From Gammaproteobacteria bacterium (GTDB taxonomy: Bacteria; Pseudomonadota; Gammaproteobacteria; Steroidobacterales; Steroidobacteraceae), in assembly GCA_030040525.1 (NCBI GenBank), contig JASHTN010000400.1, positions 1-6,086 of the forward strand: a DNA stretch of 6,086 nucleotides, given 5' to 3'. The notes under the pieces were generated by a model, which was not told the origin of the DNA, ran no database searches, and saw only the letters and a program-made list of their open reading frames with translations. Below are positions 1 to 6,086 of the stretch, in pieces (the stretch's first letter is position 1; each line of letters opens with the position of its first letter). A program made the position numbers and the translations under genes.

Positions 1-1773
1 CAGCCCGGGCGATCGCCGCAGACGTTGCGCCGGCAGGCGCCCGCGGCCCGGCAGCGCTACATCGTGCAGGCGGCGAGCGCCGAGGAGGCGCGCGGCGCCG
101 TGCTGCACGCGGGCGGCCAGGTGATCGCCGAGTTGTCGGTCATTCGCGCCGTCGGCGCGCTGCTCGACAGCCGCGCGCTCGAGGCGCTCAAGGCCGCGAA
201 CGTGCCGAGGCTCGCCGTCTACCGGGATTCCAAGGTGAAGGCGAGCTCCACCGCAGGTACGCTGCCTGTGACCTGGTATCCGAGCGAGGTTGCCGCCGAG
301 CCGCTGCAGGCGGGCGGCACCACCGGCACCGGAGTGACGGTGGCAGTGGTCGACTCGGGGCTGTGGAATCAGCACGGCCCCGATCAGAGCGCGCCGGGGA
401 GCACCGCGAGCCGCATCGTCGCGCAGTTCGACGTGATAGCGGCGAGCGAGCAGAGCACGGCGTCGCAGATACTCAGCGCCGCGACCTCCGCGACCGCCTC
501 CTACAGCGCCAACATCAACGATCCGTTCGGCCACGGCACGCACGTCGCCTCGATCATCGCCAGCAGCGGCGTCGCCACCGACGGCACTTTCCAGGGCGTC
601 GCGCCGGGCGTGAACCTGGTGGCGGTGCGCGTGCTCGACCAGAACGGCGAGGGCACGTATTCGAACGTGATCACCGGCATCCAGTGGGTGATCGAGCAGA
701 AGGCGCGCTACAACATCCGCGTGATGAATCTCTCGCTGAGCGCCCCGGTGGAGTCCTTCTACTGGCAGGACCCCCTCAACCAGGCGGTGATGGCCGCGTG
801 GCAAGCGGGAATCGTGGTGGTGGTGGCGGCGGGCAACTTCGGCCCCGACCCGATGACCATCGGCGTCCCCGGCAACGTGCCCTACGTGATCACGGTGGGC
901 GCGGTGACCGACAACTACTACCCGATGCAGCAGAGCGAGTACACGCTCGCCTCGTTCTCCTCCGCGGGCCCGACCTACGAGGGCTTCGTGAAGCCCGAGG
1001 TGGTCGCCATGGGCGGGCACATCCTCGCCTATGCACCGGACGACGGCACGCTCGCCGAGGAGTTCCCGCAGTGGGTGGTCCTGCCGTACGACGACTTCAT
1101 CATGTCGGGCACGTCGATGGCGACGGCGGAGACCAGCGGGGTGGTGGCGCTGATGCTCGAGGTGAGCCCGCAGCTCACACCCGACGAGGTCAAATGTCGC
1201 CTCATGTCCAGCGCCCGCCCGGCCGTCAACGCCAACGGTGATCTCGCCTACACGGTGTTCCAGCAGGGCGCGGGGCTGATAGACGCGCAGGGCGCCGTCT
1301 ACAGCACGGCGAGCAACTGCGCCAACCAGGGACTCGACGTCGCGCTCGATCTGCTCGGCACCCAGCACTACGGCGGCCGTGCCAACTACAACCCCTCGAC
1401 GGGCGAGTACTACATCATGGCCACGACCCAGTCGAGCAGCTCCGGCAGCCTGCTGGGTGGGCTGGGAAATGCCGTCGGCGGACTGCTCGGCGGGCTGGCA
1501 ACGGTCGTTTCAGCGGTGCCGGTCGTCGGCTCGACGCTCGGCGAGCTCCTCTGGGGGGTCGCGGAGCTCGGCGACGGGCTGCTGTGGAACGGCAGCTACT
1601 CCTCGGCGAGCGGCTACACCTGGAGCAGCGGCTATACCTGGAGCAGCGGCTACACCTGGAGCAGCGGCTACCCCTGGAGCAGCGGCTATACCTGGAGCAG
1701 CGGCTACCCCTGGAGCAGCGGCTATACCTGGAGCAGCGGCTCCGGCGGCATCACGGTGCCGCCACAGCAGTAG
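1..1773 (+). CDS. Secreted subtilisin-like serine protease (peptidase family S8), 5'-partial
   Basis: This gene encodes an exported endopeptidase of the S8 (subtilase) family. The frame is open from base 1, so the true start and signal peptide lie upstream. The TTG at base 25 is an unlikely start because it leaves no signal peptide and falls just before the propeptide. An I9-like propeptide (RYIVQAAS... to RLAVYRDSKV) spans about 55-237. The catalytic residues are all present: Asp in VVDSG (codon at 352), His in GHGTH (532), oxyanion-hole Asn in AAGNFG (835) and nucleophile Ser in SGTSMA (1114). After the Ser the sequence is TAETSG, not the common SPHVAG. The Asp-His spacing of 60 residues is about twice that of subtilisin and includes a Ser/Ala/Thr-rich insert. 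Only two Cys are visible (codons at 1195 and 1318), a possible disulfide. A C-terminal extension with GGRANYNPSTGEYYI leads into a hydrophobic Gly-rich stretch and Trp/Tyr/Ser repeats. The family call is firm; the substrate is unknown. Confidence 0.96.
   Translation, partial: QPGRSPQTLRRQAPAARQRYIVQAASAEEARGAVLHAGGQVIAELSVIRAVGALLDSRALEALKAANVPRLAVYRDSKVKASSTAGTLPVTWYPSEVAAEPLQAGGTTGTGVTVAVVDSGLWNQHGPDQSAPGSTASRIVAQFDVIAASEQSTASQILSAATSATASYSANINDPFGHGTHVASIIASSGVATDGTFQGVAPGVNLVAVRVLDQNGEGTYSNVITGIQWVIEQKARYNIRVMNLSLSAPVESFYWQDPLNQAVMAAWQAGIVVVVAAGNFGPDPMTIGVPGNVPYVITVGAVTDNYYPMQQSEYTLASFSSAGPTYEGFVKPEVVAMGGHILAYAPDDGTLAEEFPQWVVLPYDDFIMSGTSMATAETSGVVALMLEVSPQLTPDEVKCRLMSSARPAVNANGDLAYTVFQQGAGLIDAQGAVYSTASNCANQGLDVALDLLGTQHYGGRANYNPSTGEYYIMATTQSSSSGSLLGGLGNAVGGLLGGLATVVSAVPVVGSTLGELLWGVAELGDGLLWNGSYSSASGYTWSSGYTWSSGYTWSSGYPWSSGYTWSSGYPWSSGYTWSSGSGGITVPPQQ
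55..237 (+). other. I9-like propeptide (intramolecular chaperone/inhibitor) region of the S8 protease
   Basis: The encoded stretch begins RYIVQAASAEEARGAVLHAG and ends RLAVYRDSKV, about 61 residues. The alternation of a YIV strand, an AEEAR...AVLHAGG helix, a VIRAVGALLDS strand, an ALEALKA helix and a final basic strand is the pattern of the subtilase propeptide/inhibitor I9 fold. It lies about 38 residues before the catalytic Asp strand. In the family this domain assists folding and is then cleaved off. The assignment rests on pattern and position, since I9 domains are poorly conserved in sequence. Confidence 0.75.
1441..1560 (+). other. Gly/Leu/Val-rich hydrophobic segment in the protease C-terminal extension
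   Basis: About 40 residues run from a Ser-rich linker through LLGGLGNAVGGLLGGLA and VVSAVPVVGSTLGELLWG. Small residues recur every three to four positions among Leu and Val, resembling a glycine-zipper or membrane-associating helix. It separates the catalytic core plus its GGRANYNPSTGEYYI extension from the Trp/Tyr repeat tail. It could anchor the enzyme in or at the outer membrane, mediate self-association or simply be a flexible spacer; the sequence does not decide. The segment is directly visible, but its role is inferred. Confidence 0.55.
1609..1740 (+). repeat. In-frame 18-bp tandem repeat array, SGY(T/P)WS hexapeptides
   Basis: Seven complete 18-bp units start at 1609, 1627, 1645, 1663, 1681, 1699 and 1717, followed by a six-base partial copy at 1735-1740. 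The unit is AGCGGCTAYMCCTGGAGC, encoding S-G-Y-(T/P)-W-S. Only two positions vary: the Tyr codon (TAC, TAT, TAC, TAC, TAT, TAC, TAT) and the next codon (ACC, ACC, ACC, CCC, ACC, CCC, ACC). Units 4-5 and 6-7 are identical as pairs, giving a 36-bp higher-order period. A degenerate copy (WNGSYSSA) precedes the array. Because the unit is a multiple of three, copy-number change would keep the frame. Similar Trp/Ser/Gly repeats end other bacterial S8 proteases; their role is not known to me. Confidence 0.95.
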
Positions 1774-1818
1774 CAGGATGTGGGCAGGTCGCCGCGCCCG
1801 GCTCGAGGACGCACTGCG
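1774..1818 (+). other. Short intergenic gap between protease and sensor genes, no terminator seen
   Basis: These 45 bases separate the TAG stop of the protease from the ATG of the sensor. I see no hairpin followed by a T-run, and no convincing promoter boxes in so short and G+C-rich a stretch. The gap therefore supports, without proving, that both genes are on one transcript. A sensor promoter inside the end of the protease gene cannot be excluded. Confidence 0.6.
1805..1809 (+). promoter_or_regulatory. Ribosome binding site (GAGGA) for the sensor kinase
   Basis: GAGGA lies nine bases before the ATG at 1819, a good Shine-Dalgarno position. It supports this ATG over the in-frame GTG at 1780, which has no well-spaced site. 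The ATG also gives a complete signal peptide. Confidence 0.75.
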
Positions 1819-1902
1819 ATGCACACCCGGAGGAGACTCCTCGGCGCACTGCTAGCGGGCGTGGCCGGGCTGTGTGCGCCGGGCGTGGCGCCGCGCGCCG
1901 CA
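1819..1902 (+). other. N-terminal signal peptide with a twin-arginine-like start
   Basis: The encoded start, MHTRRRLLGALLAGVAGLCA followed by PGVAPRAA, has a basic n-region, a short Leu/Ala/Val core and small residues suitable for signal peptidase I. TRRRLLG partly matches the Tat consensus S/T-R-R-x-F/L-L-K, though a Sec signal with three Arg is equally possible. It places the propellers and Y_Y_Y domain in the periplasm, consistent with the single later membrane helix. If uncleaved it would act as a first membrane anchor. The cleavage site is only estimated. Confidence 0.7.
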
Positions 1903-4900
1903 CTGCCCGTGCCGACGGTGCGGCCGATGTACTTCGAGCATCTGACGATGCGCGACGGCCTGTCGCAGAGCACCGTCGAGGGCATACTCCAGGACTCGCA
2001 GGGCTATATCTGGCTCGCCACCGAGAGCGGTCTCGACCGCTACGACGGCAATTCGGTGCGCGTCTACCGCCGCGAGCGCGGCAACGACCATGCGCTGGCG
2101 AGCGATTACATCTGGACCATCGCCGAGGACGCGCACGCCGACCTCTGGCTCGCGACCATCGACGGCGGCGTGGCGCGCTGGGATCGGGCGAGCGATCAGT
2201 TCGAGCTCTTTCGACACGATGAGCATCGGCCCGACTCGCTCGCGAGCGACGCGGTGCGGGTGCTGCTGATCGACAGCGACGGGCGGGTGTGGGTCGGCAC
2301 GCTCGACCGCGGCCTCGACCTGCTCGATCCGCGCACCGGTCGTGCGCGCCACTTCCGACACCGCGACGGCGACCCGACCTCGTTGCCTGCGGACGCGGTG
2401 TTCGCCCTCCACCGCGATCATCTCGGCCGGATCTGGGTCGGAACCGACGGCGGGTTGTCGCGCTACGATCCGCAGAGCGGCGGGTTCCTCAATTACGAGC
2501 ACTCAGCCGACGGCAGCGGACTCTCGGACGCGCAGGTCCGGGTCATCACCGAGGATCACACCGGGACGCTGTGGATCGGGACGCTGCACGGCGGTCTTGA
2601 CGGGCTCGACCCGGCGAGCGGCCGCATCACGACGTTGCGTCACGATCCCGCCAACCCGCGCTCGCTGAGTCAGGACCGGGTCACCGCGATTCTCGAGGAT
2701 TCGGCGCAGCGGCTCTGGGTGGCCACCGCCGACGGATTGAATCTCTTCGACCGCGCTAGCCAAAGCTTCGTCCGTTATGACAACGACCCCGACGATCCGC
2801 AGAGCCTGCGGGACAGCAACGTCATGGCGCTCTACCAGGACCGCGGCGGCGTGCTCTGGGTCGGGACCCGCGCCGGGGGCGTCAGCCACTGGAATCCCGA
2901 CACGTGGCAGTTTGGCCACTACGGCAGCGCCGCCTTCCGCGACACGGAGGTGACGAGCTTCGCCGACGACGGCGCCGGTCGCATCTGGGTGGGCACCACC
3001 GGCGCGGGACTGGTGGAGATCGACGCGCGCAGCGGCGTCGAGCGCCACTACGGCACGCAGACCGCTCCGGTGCGTCTCTCGGACGACCGGGTCATGGCGC
3101 TGCTCTACGACGGCCGCAGCCTTTGGGTCGGCACCATGTCGGGCGGGCTCGACCAGCTGGATCCGGCCAAGGGCAGCGTGCGCGTATGGCGCAATGCGCC
3201 GGCGGATCCGCACTCGCTCCCCGCCGACGGCGTCATGTCGCTCTGCCAGGACCGGCGTGGCCTCATCTGGGCAGGCACTTTCGGCGGCGGCGTCGCGAGC
3301 ATCGATCCGGGTAGCGGGCAGCTGACACGCTACCCCTACGGCAACGAGACGCTGAATGCGCTCAGCGACGCGCACGCGAGCGCGATCGCCGAGGATGCAC
3401 GCGGCAATCTCTGGATCGGCACGGTCGGCGGCGGACTCAATCTCCTCGAGCGCTCGAGCGGCCGTTTCTATCACTACCGCCGCAACGAGCGCGATGCCAC
3501 CAGTCTCGCGGACGACTCCGTGTTCGCGCTGCACGTCGACCGCCGGGGCGAAGTATGGGTGGGCACCGCGGTCGGCGGCCTCGATCACCTGGTCGGCAGC
3601 TCGGGCGCGCCGCAGGCAGTGCATTTTGAGAACGTCGCCGGCTCGCCGGCGAGCGGTGCGGTCTACGGCATCGAGTCCGACGGCGCGGACAGGCTCTGGC
3701 TCAGCACCAACGACGGGCTGGTGCGCTTCGATCCACGCAGCCACGGCGTACGCGTGTTTCACGAGTGGCACGGCCTGCAGGGCGAAGACTTCAACAGCGG
3801 TGCTTATTACCGGGACCGTGACGGCAATCTGTTCTTCGGCGGCAACCACGGCTTCAACGCCTTCACGCCCGCGGCGCTCAACTTCAGCGCGCCGTCGCCC
3901 AGGGTGGTGCTGACGGGAGTCGAGCGGCTCAATCGGCCCCTGCCCGCGCAGGCGCTGCCGGGCGTCGGTCGAACGCTGTCGCTCGCCTACGCCGACAAGC
4001 TCGTTAGCTTCGATTTCGCGGCGCTCGATTTCAGCTCCCCGGCCAACAATCGCTATCAGTACCGCCTGGACGGCTTCGACACCGGCTGGGTGGACGGCGG
4101 TGCGCTGCACCGCGCGACCTACACCAACCTCGACGCCGGCAATTACGTCCTGCGGGTGCGCGGCGCGAACGCCGACGGGGTCTGGAGCGCCGCTGAGCTG
4201 CGGGTGCCGCTGCACGTGGCGCCCGGCCCGTGGAGCTCGCCTGCCGCACGCGCGCTGTACGCGGCGGTCGGCCTGCTGCTGCTCGGCTACCTCTGGCGCC
4301 GCCTGCACGAGCGGCGGGCGCGCGCGCTGCGCTACAGCCGGCACCTCGAGGAGACTGTGCAGCAGCGCACCCACGAGCTCCAGGAGCGCAACGTGCAGCT
4401 GCAGGTGCTGGCGCGCGCCAAGAGCGAGTTCGTCGCGCGCATGAGCCACGAGCTGCGCACGCCGATGAACGGCGTGCTGGGACTGACCAGCCTGCTGCTC
4501 GATACCCGGCTCGATCAGGCGCAGCGACGCTTTGCCGAAGGCATCCACCGTTCCGCGGATTCGCTGCTCGCGATCGTCGACGACATCCTCGACCTGTCGA
4601 AGCTCGAAGCACACAAGCTGAAGCTCGATCCGGTGGAATCGGATCTGACCGCGGTCGTGGAAGAGACCCTCGAGGTGCTGGCGGCGCGCGCGGCGGGCAA
4701 GGGCATCGAGCTGCTGCTCGATGCGCCGCTGCTGCCCCTGCCGCGCGTGCTCGTGGATGCGAAGCGGCTCAGGCAGGTGCTGATCAACCTGGGCGGCAAC
4801 GCCGTCAAGTTCACCGAGAAGGGTGAAGTCACCTTCCGCGTCGTGCCGCTCGATGCCTCCGAGGCGGGCACGCTGCGCGTGCGGCTCGAGGTCGCTGACA

Positions 4901-6086
4901 CCGGCATCGGCATCGCGCCGGAGAACCAGGCGCGGGTTTTCGACGAGTTTGCTCAGGAGGATGCCTCCACGACGCGGCGCTTCGGCGGCACGGGTCTCGG
5001 GCTCGCGATCTCGAGACAGATCGTCGGGCTGATGGGAGGGCGGCTGACACTGTCGAGTACCCTGGGAGTGGGCTCGACGTTCGCCTTCGAGCTGACGCTG
5101 GCGATAACTGCCGCGGCGCCGCGTGTCGAGCCGCTCGCGCGTCTCGACGGGCTCAGGATCCTCGTGGCCGACGACAATGCCGCGGCGCGCGTGCTCATGG
5201 TCAACGCGCTGCGCGCCTGGGGCGCGCGGCCGACGCAGGCCGCCTCGCTCGCCGCCGCGCTCGAGGAGCTGCGCGGCGCAGCCTACGAGGCCGTGGTCGT
5301 CGATGACCCGCTGCCCGATGGTGCGGCACGCGAGCTGCTGCCGCAGCTGCGCGCCAGCCGTATGGCACGGCCGCGGGTCGTGCGGCTGCTGAGCTTTGCG
5401 AGTCTCACGCCGGTCGCCGCAGAGAGCGACGCCCGCGGGTGGTTCGATGCCGAGGTGACCAAGCCGCTGCGCCTGGCGCAGCTGCACGCGGCGCTCAGCG
5501 GGCGGCGGCTCACCACGGCACCTACGGCCGCGGCGCTTCCGGCCGTGGGCGCGCTCACCGGGCACGTCCTCGTGGTCGAAGACCAGCCGCTCAACCGCGA
5601 GGTGGCCGAGGGCATGCTGGCCTCACTCGGCGTGACTGTCGCCACGGCGGCCAATGGGCGCGAAGCACTCGAGAAGCTGCGCCGCGGCGGCTTCGATCTG
5701 GTGCTCATGGACTGCGAGATGCCGGTGATGGACGGTCTCACGGCCACCCAGGAGCTGCGCCGCTCGGAGCGGCCCGGCACTCGCCTGCCGGTGATCGCAC
5801 TCACCGCCAACGCCACTGCCGAAGGGCGCGCCGCCTGCTTCGCCGCCGGCATGGACGATCACCTCGCCAAGCCTTTCACGCGCGCGGCGCTCCAGGAGGC
5901 GCTGGAGCGCTGGTTGCAAGCGGCGCCGGCAGACGACGCCGCCCCTGGCCCTGCCGCCGCTACCGTGACGGCCGGCGCTGCGGCCGCCGGGCCCGTGGCT
6001 GCCGGGGAATCCGCCGCGGAGCTGCTGCTCGACCACGCGACGCTCGCCGCGCTGCGGGCGCTGCCCCAGCGCGGCGGGCAATCCAT
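1819..6086 (+). CDS. Hybrid two-component sensor histidine kinase with double propeller sensor, Y_Y_Y, HisKA-HATPase-REC-REC-(Hpt), 3'-partial
   Basis: This is a membrane-bound phosphorelay kinase; 1422 codons are visible and the frame is open at the window end. Residues 1-28 are a signal peptide. Residues 47 to about 690 hold fourteen propeller blades, ending in the last-blade signature FFGGNHGFNAFTP. A Y_Y_Y domain (core YQYRLDGFDTGW) covers about 695-805, and one membrane helix 809-826 is followed by a short coiled-coil linker (HLEETVQQRTHELQERN). HisKA has the phospho-acceptor His877 in MSHELRTPMNG. HATPase has the N box NLGGNAVKFT (Asn994), DTGIG (Asp1027) and GGTGLGL (1056-1062). REC1 is divergent but keeps DD1118-1119, Asp1162 and Lys1215. 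REC2 is canonical, with phospho-acceptor Asp1298 in LMDCEMPVMDG and Lys1351 in AKPF. An Ala/Pro-rich linker then leads to LLDHATLAALRALP, probably the start of an Hpt domain. No HTH domain is seen before the cut, so output probably passes to a separate response regulator. The ligand is unknown; the neighbour is an exported protease. Confidence 0.96.
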   Translation, partial: MHTRRRLLGALLAGVAGLCAPGVAPRAALPVPTVRPMYFEHLTMRDGLSQSTVEGILQDSQGYIWLATESGLDRYDGNSVRVYRRERGNDHALASDYIWTIAEDAHADLWLATIDGGVARWDRASDQFELFRHDEHRPDSLASDAVRVLLIDSDGRVWVGTLDRGLDLLDPRTGRARHFRHRDGDPTSLPADAVFALHRDHLGRIWVGTDGGLSRYDPQSGGFLNYEHSADGSGLSDAQVRVITEDHTGTLWIGTLHGGLDGLDPASGRITTLRHDPANPRSLSQDRVTAILEDSAQRLWVATADGLNLFDRASQSFVRYDNDPDDPQSLRDSNVMALYQDRGGVLWVGTRAGGVSHWNPDTWQFGHYGSAAFRDTEVTSFADDGAGRIWVGTTGAGLVEIDARSGVERHYGTQTAPVRLSDDRVMALLYDGRSLWVGTMSGGLDQLDPAKGSVRVWRNAPADPHSLPADGVMSLCQDRRGLIWAGTFGGGVASIDPGSGQLTRYPYGNETLNALSDAHASAIAEDARGNLWIGTVGGGLNLLERSSGRFYHYRRNERDATSLADDSVFALHVDRRGEVWVGTAVGGLDHLVGSSGAPQAVHFENVAGSPASGAVYGIESDGADRLWLSTNDGLVRFDPRSHGVRVFHEWHGLQGEDFNSGAYYRDRDGNLFFGGNHGFNAFTPAALNFSAPSPRVVLTGVERLNRPLPAQALPGVGRTLSLAYADKLVSFDFAALDFSSPANNRYQYRLDGFDTGWVDGGALHRATYTNLDAGNYVLRVRGANADGVWSAAELRVPLHVAPGPWSSPAARALYAAVGLLLLGYLWRRLHERRARALRYSRHLEETVQQRTHELQERNVQLQVLARAKSEFVARMSHELRTPMNGVLGLTSLLLDTRLDQAQRRFAEGIHRSADSLLAIVDDILDLSKLEAHKLKLDPVESDLTAVVEETLEVLAARAAGKGIELLLDAPLLPLPRVLVDAKRLRQVLINLGGNAVKFTEKGEVTFRVVPLDASEAGTLRVRLEVADTGIGIAPENQARVFDEFAQEDASTTRRFGGTGLGLAISRQIVGLMGGRLTLSSTLGVGSTFAFELTLAITAAAPRVEPLARLDGLRILVADDNAAARVLMVNALRAWGARPTQAASLAAALEELRGAAYEAVVVDDPLPDGAARELLPQLRASRMARPRVVRLLSFASLTPVAAESDARGWFDAEVTKPLRLAQLHAALSGRRLTTAPTAAALPAVGALTGHVLVVEDQPLNREVAEGMLASLGVTVATAANGREALEKLRRGGFDLVLMDCEMPVMDGLTATQELRRSERPGTRLPVIALTANATAEGRAACFAAGMDDHLAKPFTRAALQEALERWLQAAPADDAAPGPAAATVTAGAAAAGPVAAGESAAELLLDHATLAALRALPQRGGQS
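1957..3879 (+). repeat. Fourteen two-component propeller blades (Reg_prop-type protein repeats)
   Basis: The recurring motif is (I/L/V)W(V/I/L)GT..GGL..(L/Y)D. Its Trp codons fall at 2011, 2146, 2290, 2434, 2572, 2716, 2857, 2986, 3124, 3268, 3412, 3556 and 3697, with a Phe at the same place in the fourteenth blade (3832). Spacing is 43-48 residues throughout, and most blades also carry a D..V.ALxxDxxGxLW strand before the motif. Fourteen blades match two seven-bladed propellers, as known for HTCS sensor domains. The copies are well diverged at the DNA level, so this is an old protein repeat and not a recent tandem duplication. Confidence 0.9.

Noticed and set aside
25..27. TTG as start codon of the protease gene
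   Set aside because: The frame is open back to base 1, no ribosome binding site is visible, and a start here would lack any signal peptide before the propeptide. The gene most likely begins upstream of the window.
363..1241. + strand open frame of about 292 codons overlapping the protease in another frame
   Set aside because: Its product is Arg/Gly/His-rich with no domain, typical of a shifted frame in G+C-rich DNA, and it is covered entirely by the S8 catalytic domain.
1609..1740. CRISPR-like array
   Set aside because: The 18-bp units are directly adjacent without spacers, stay in frame and encode a regular hexapeptide, so this is a coding tandem repeat.
1379..2222. Extra open frames across the 18-bp repeat array on both strands (Ala/Pro/Gly-rich and Leu/Glu/Gln-rich products)
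   Set aside because: The repeat unit contains no stop in several frames, so long open frames are automatic. The collagen-like and coiled-coil-like products are artefacts of the repeat, and the S8 frame carries the conserved domain.
4031..4612. Antisense open frame of 193 codons over the Y_Y_Y/HisKA region
   Set aside because: Its product is Arg/Ala/Ser/Pro-rich and low in complexity, with no motif, and it overlaps well-conserved kinase coding sequence.
2503..5565. Antisense open frame of about 1020 codons, with another of 216 codons at 1852-2502
   Set aside because: Both are in codon-to-codon register with the sensor gene, so antisense stops arise only where the sense strand uses TTA, CTA or TCA. 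Those codons are nearly absent here: a TCA at 2503 and a CTA at 1852 create the only stops. The translated product is Arg/His/Gln/Val-rich with no recognisable domain, while the sense strand has a full set of kinase motifs.

Overview
The window is very G+C-rich DNA (roughly two thirds or more by eye) that is almost entirely coding on the + strand. It holds two large genes in the same direction, each cut by a window edge. High G+C, strong G/C third-position bias and a BarA-like hybrid kinase layout suggest a proteobacterium, perhaps a gammaproteobacterium of the Xanthomonadales/Nevskiales/Steroidobacter type. That placement is an inference; no marker gene is present.

Bases 1-1773 encode the larger part of a secreted subtilisin-like (S8) serine protease. 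Its start and presumed signal peptide lie upstream of the window. What is visible is an I9-like propeptide, a complete Asp/His/Asn/Ser catalytic core, a short C-terminal extension, a Gly/Leu/Val-rich hydrophobic stretch, and a tail of near-perfect 18-bp tandem repeats encoding SGYTWS/SGYPWS hexapeptides.

Bases 1774-1818 are a 45-bp gap without a visible terminator. It carries a GAGGA ribosome binding site for the next gene.

Bases 1819-6086 encode at least 1422 residues of a hybrid two-component sensor kinase, still open at the window end. The order is signal peptide, fourteen propeller blades (most simply two seven-bladed propellers), Y_Y_Y domain, one membrane helix, HisKA, HATPase, two receiver domains, an Ala/Pro linker, and what looks like the start of an Hpt domain. 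The periplasmic half resembles that of the Bacteroidetes hybrid two-component systems (HTCS). The cytoplasmic half is of the BarA/phosphorelay type, and no AraC-type DNA-binding domain is seen up to the cut.

The spacing and missing terminator make co-transcription plausible. A reasonable but unproven model is that the sensor responds to an extracellular ligand, possibly a product or substrate of the exported protease. No RNA gene, insertion sequence, CRISPR array or attachment site was seen. The large antisense open frames are explained by codon usage of the sensor gene.
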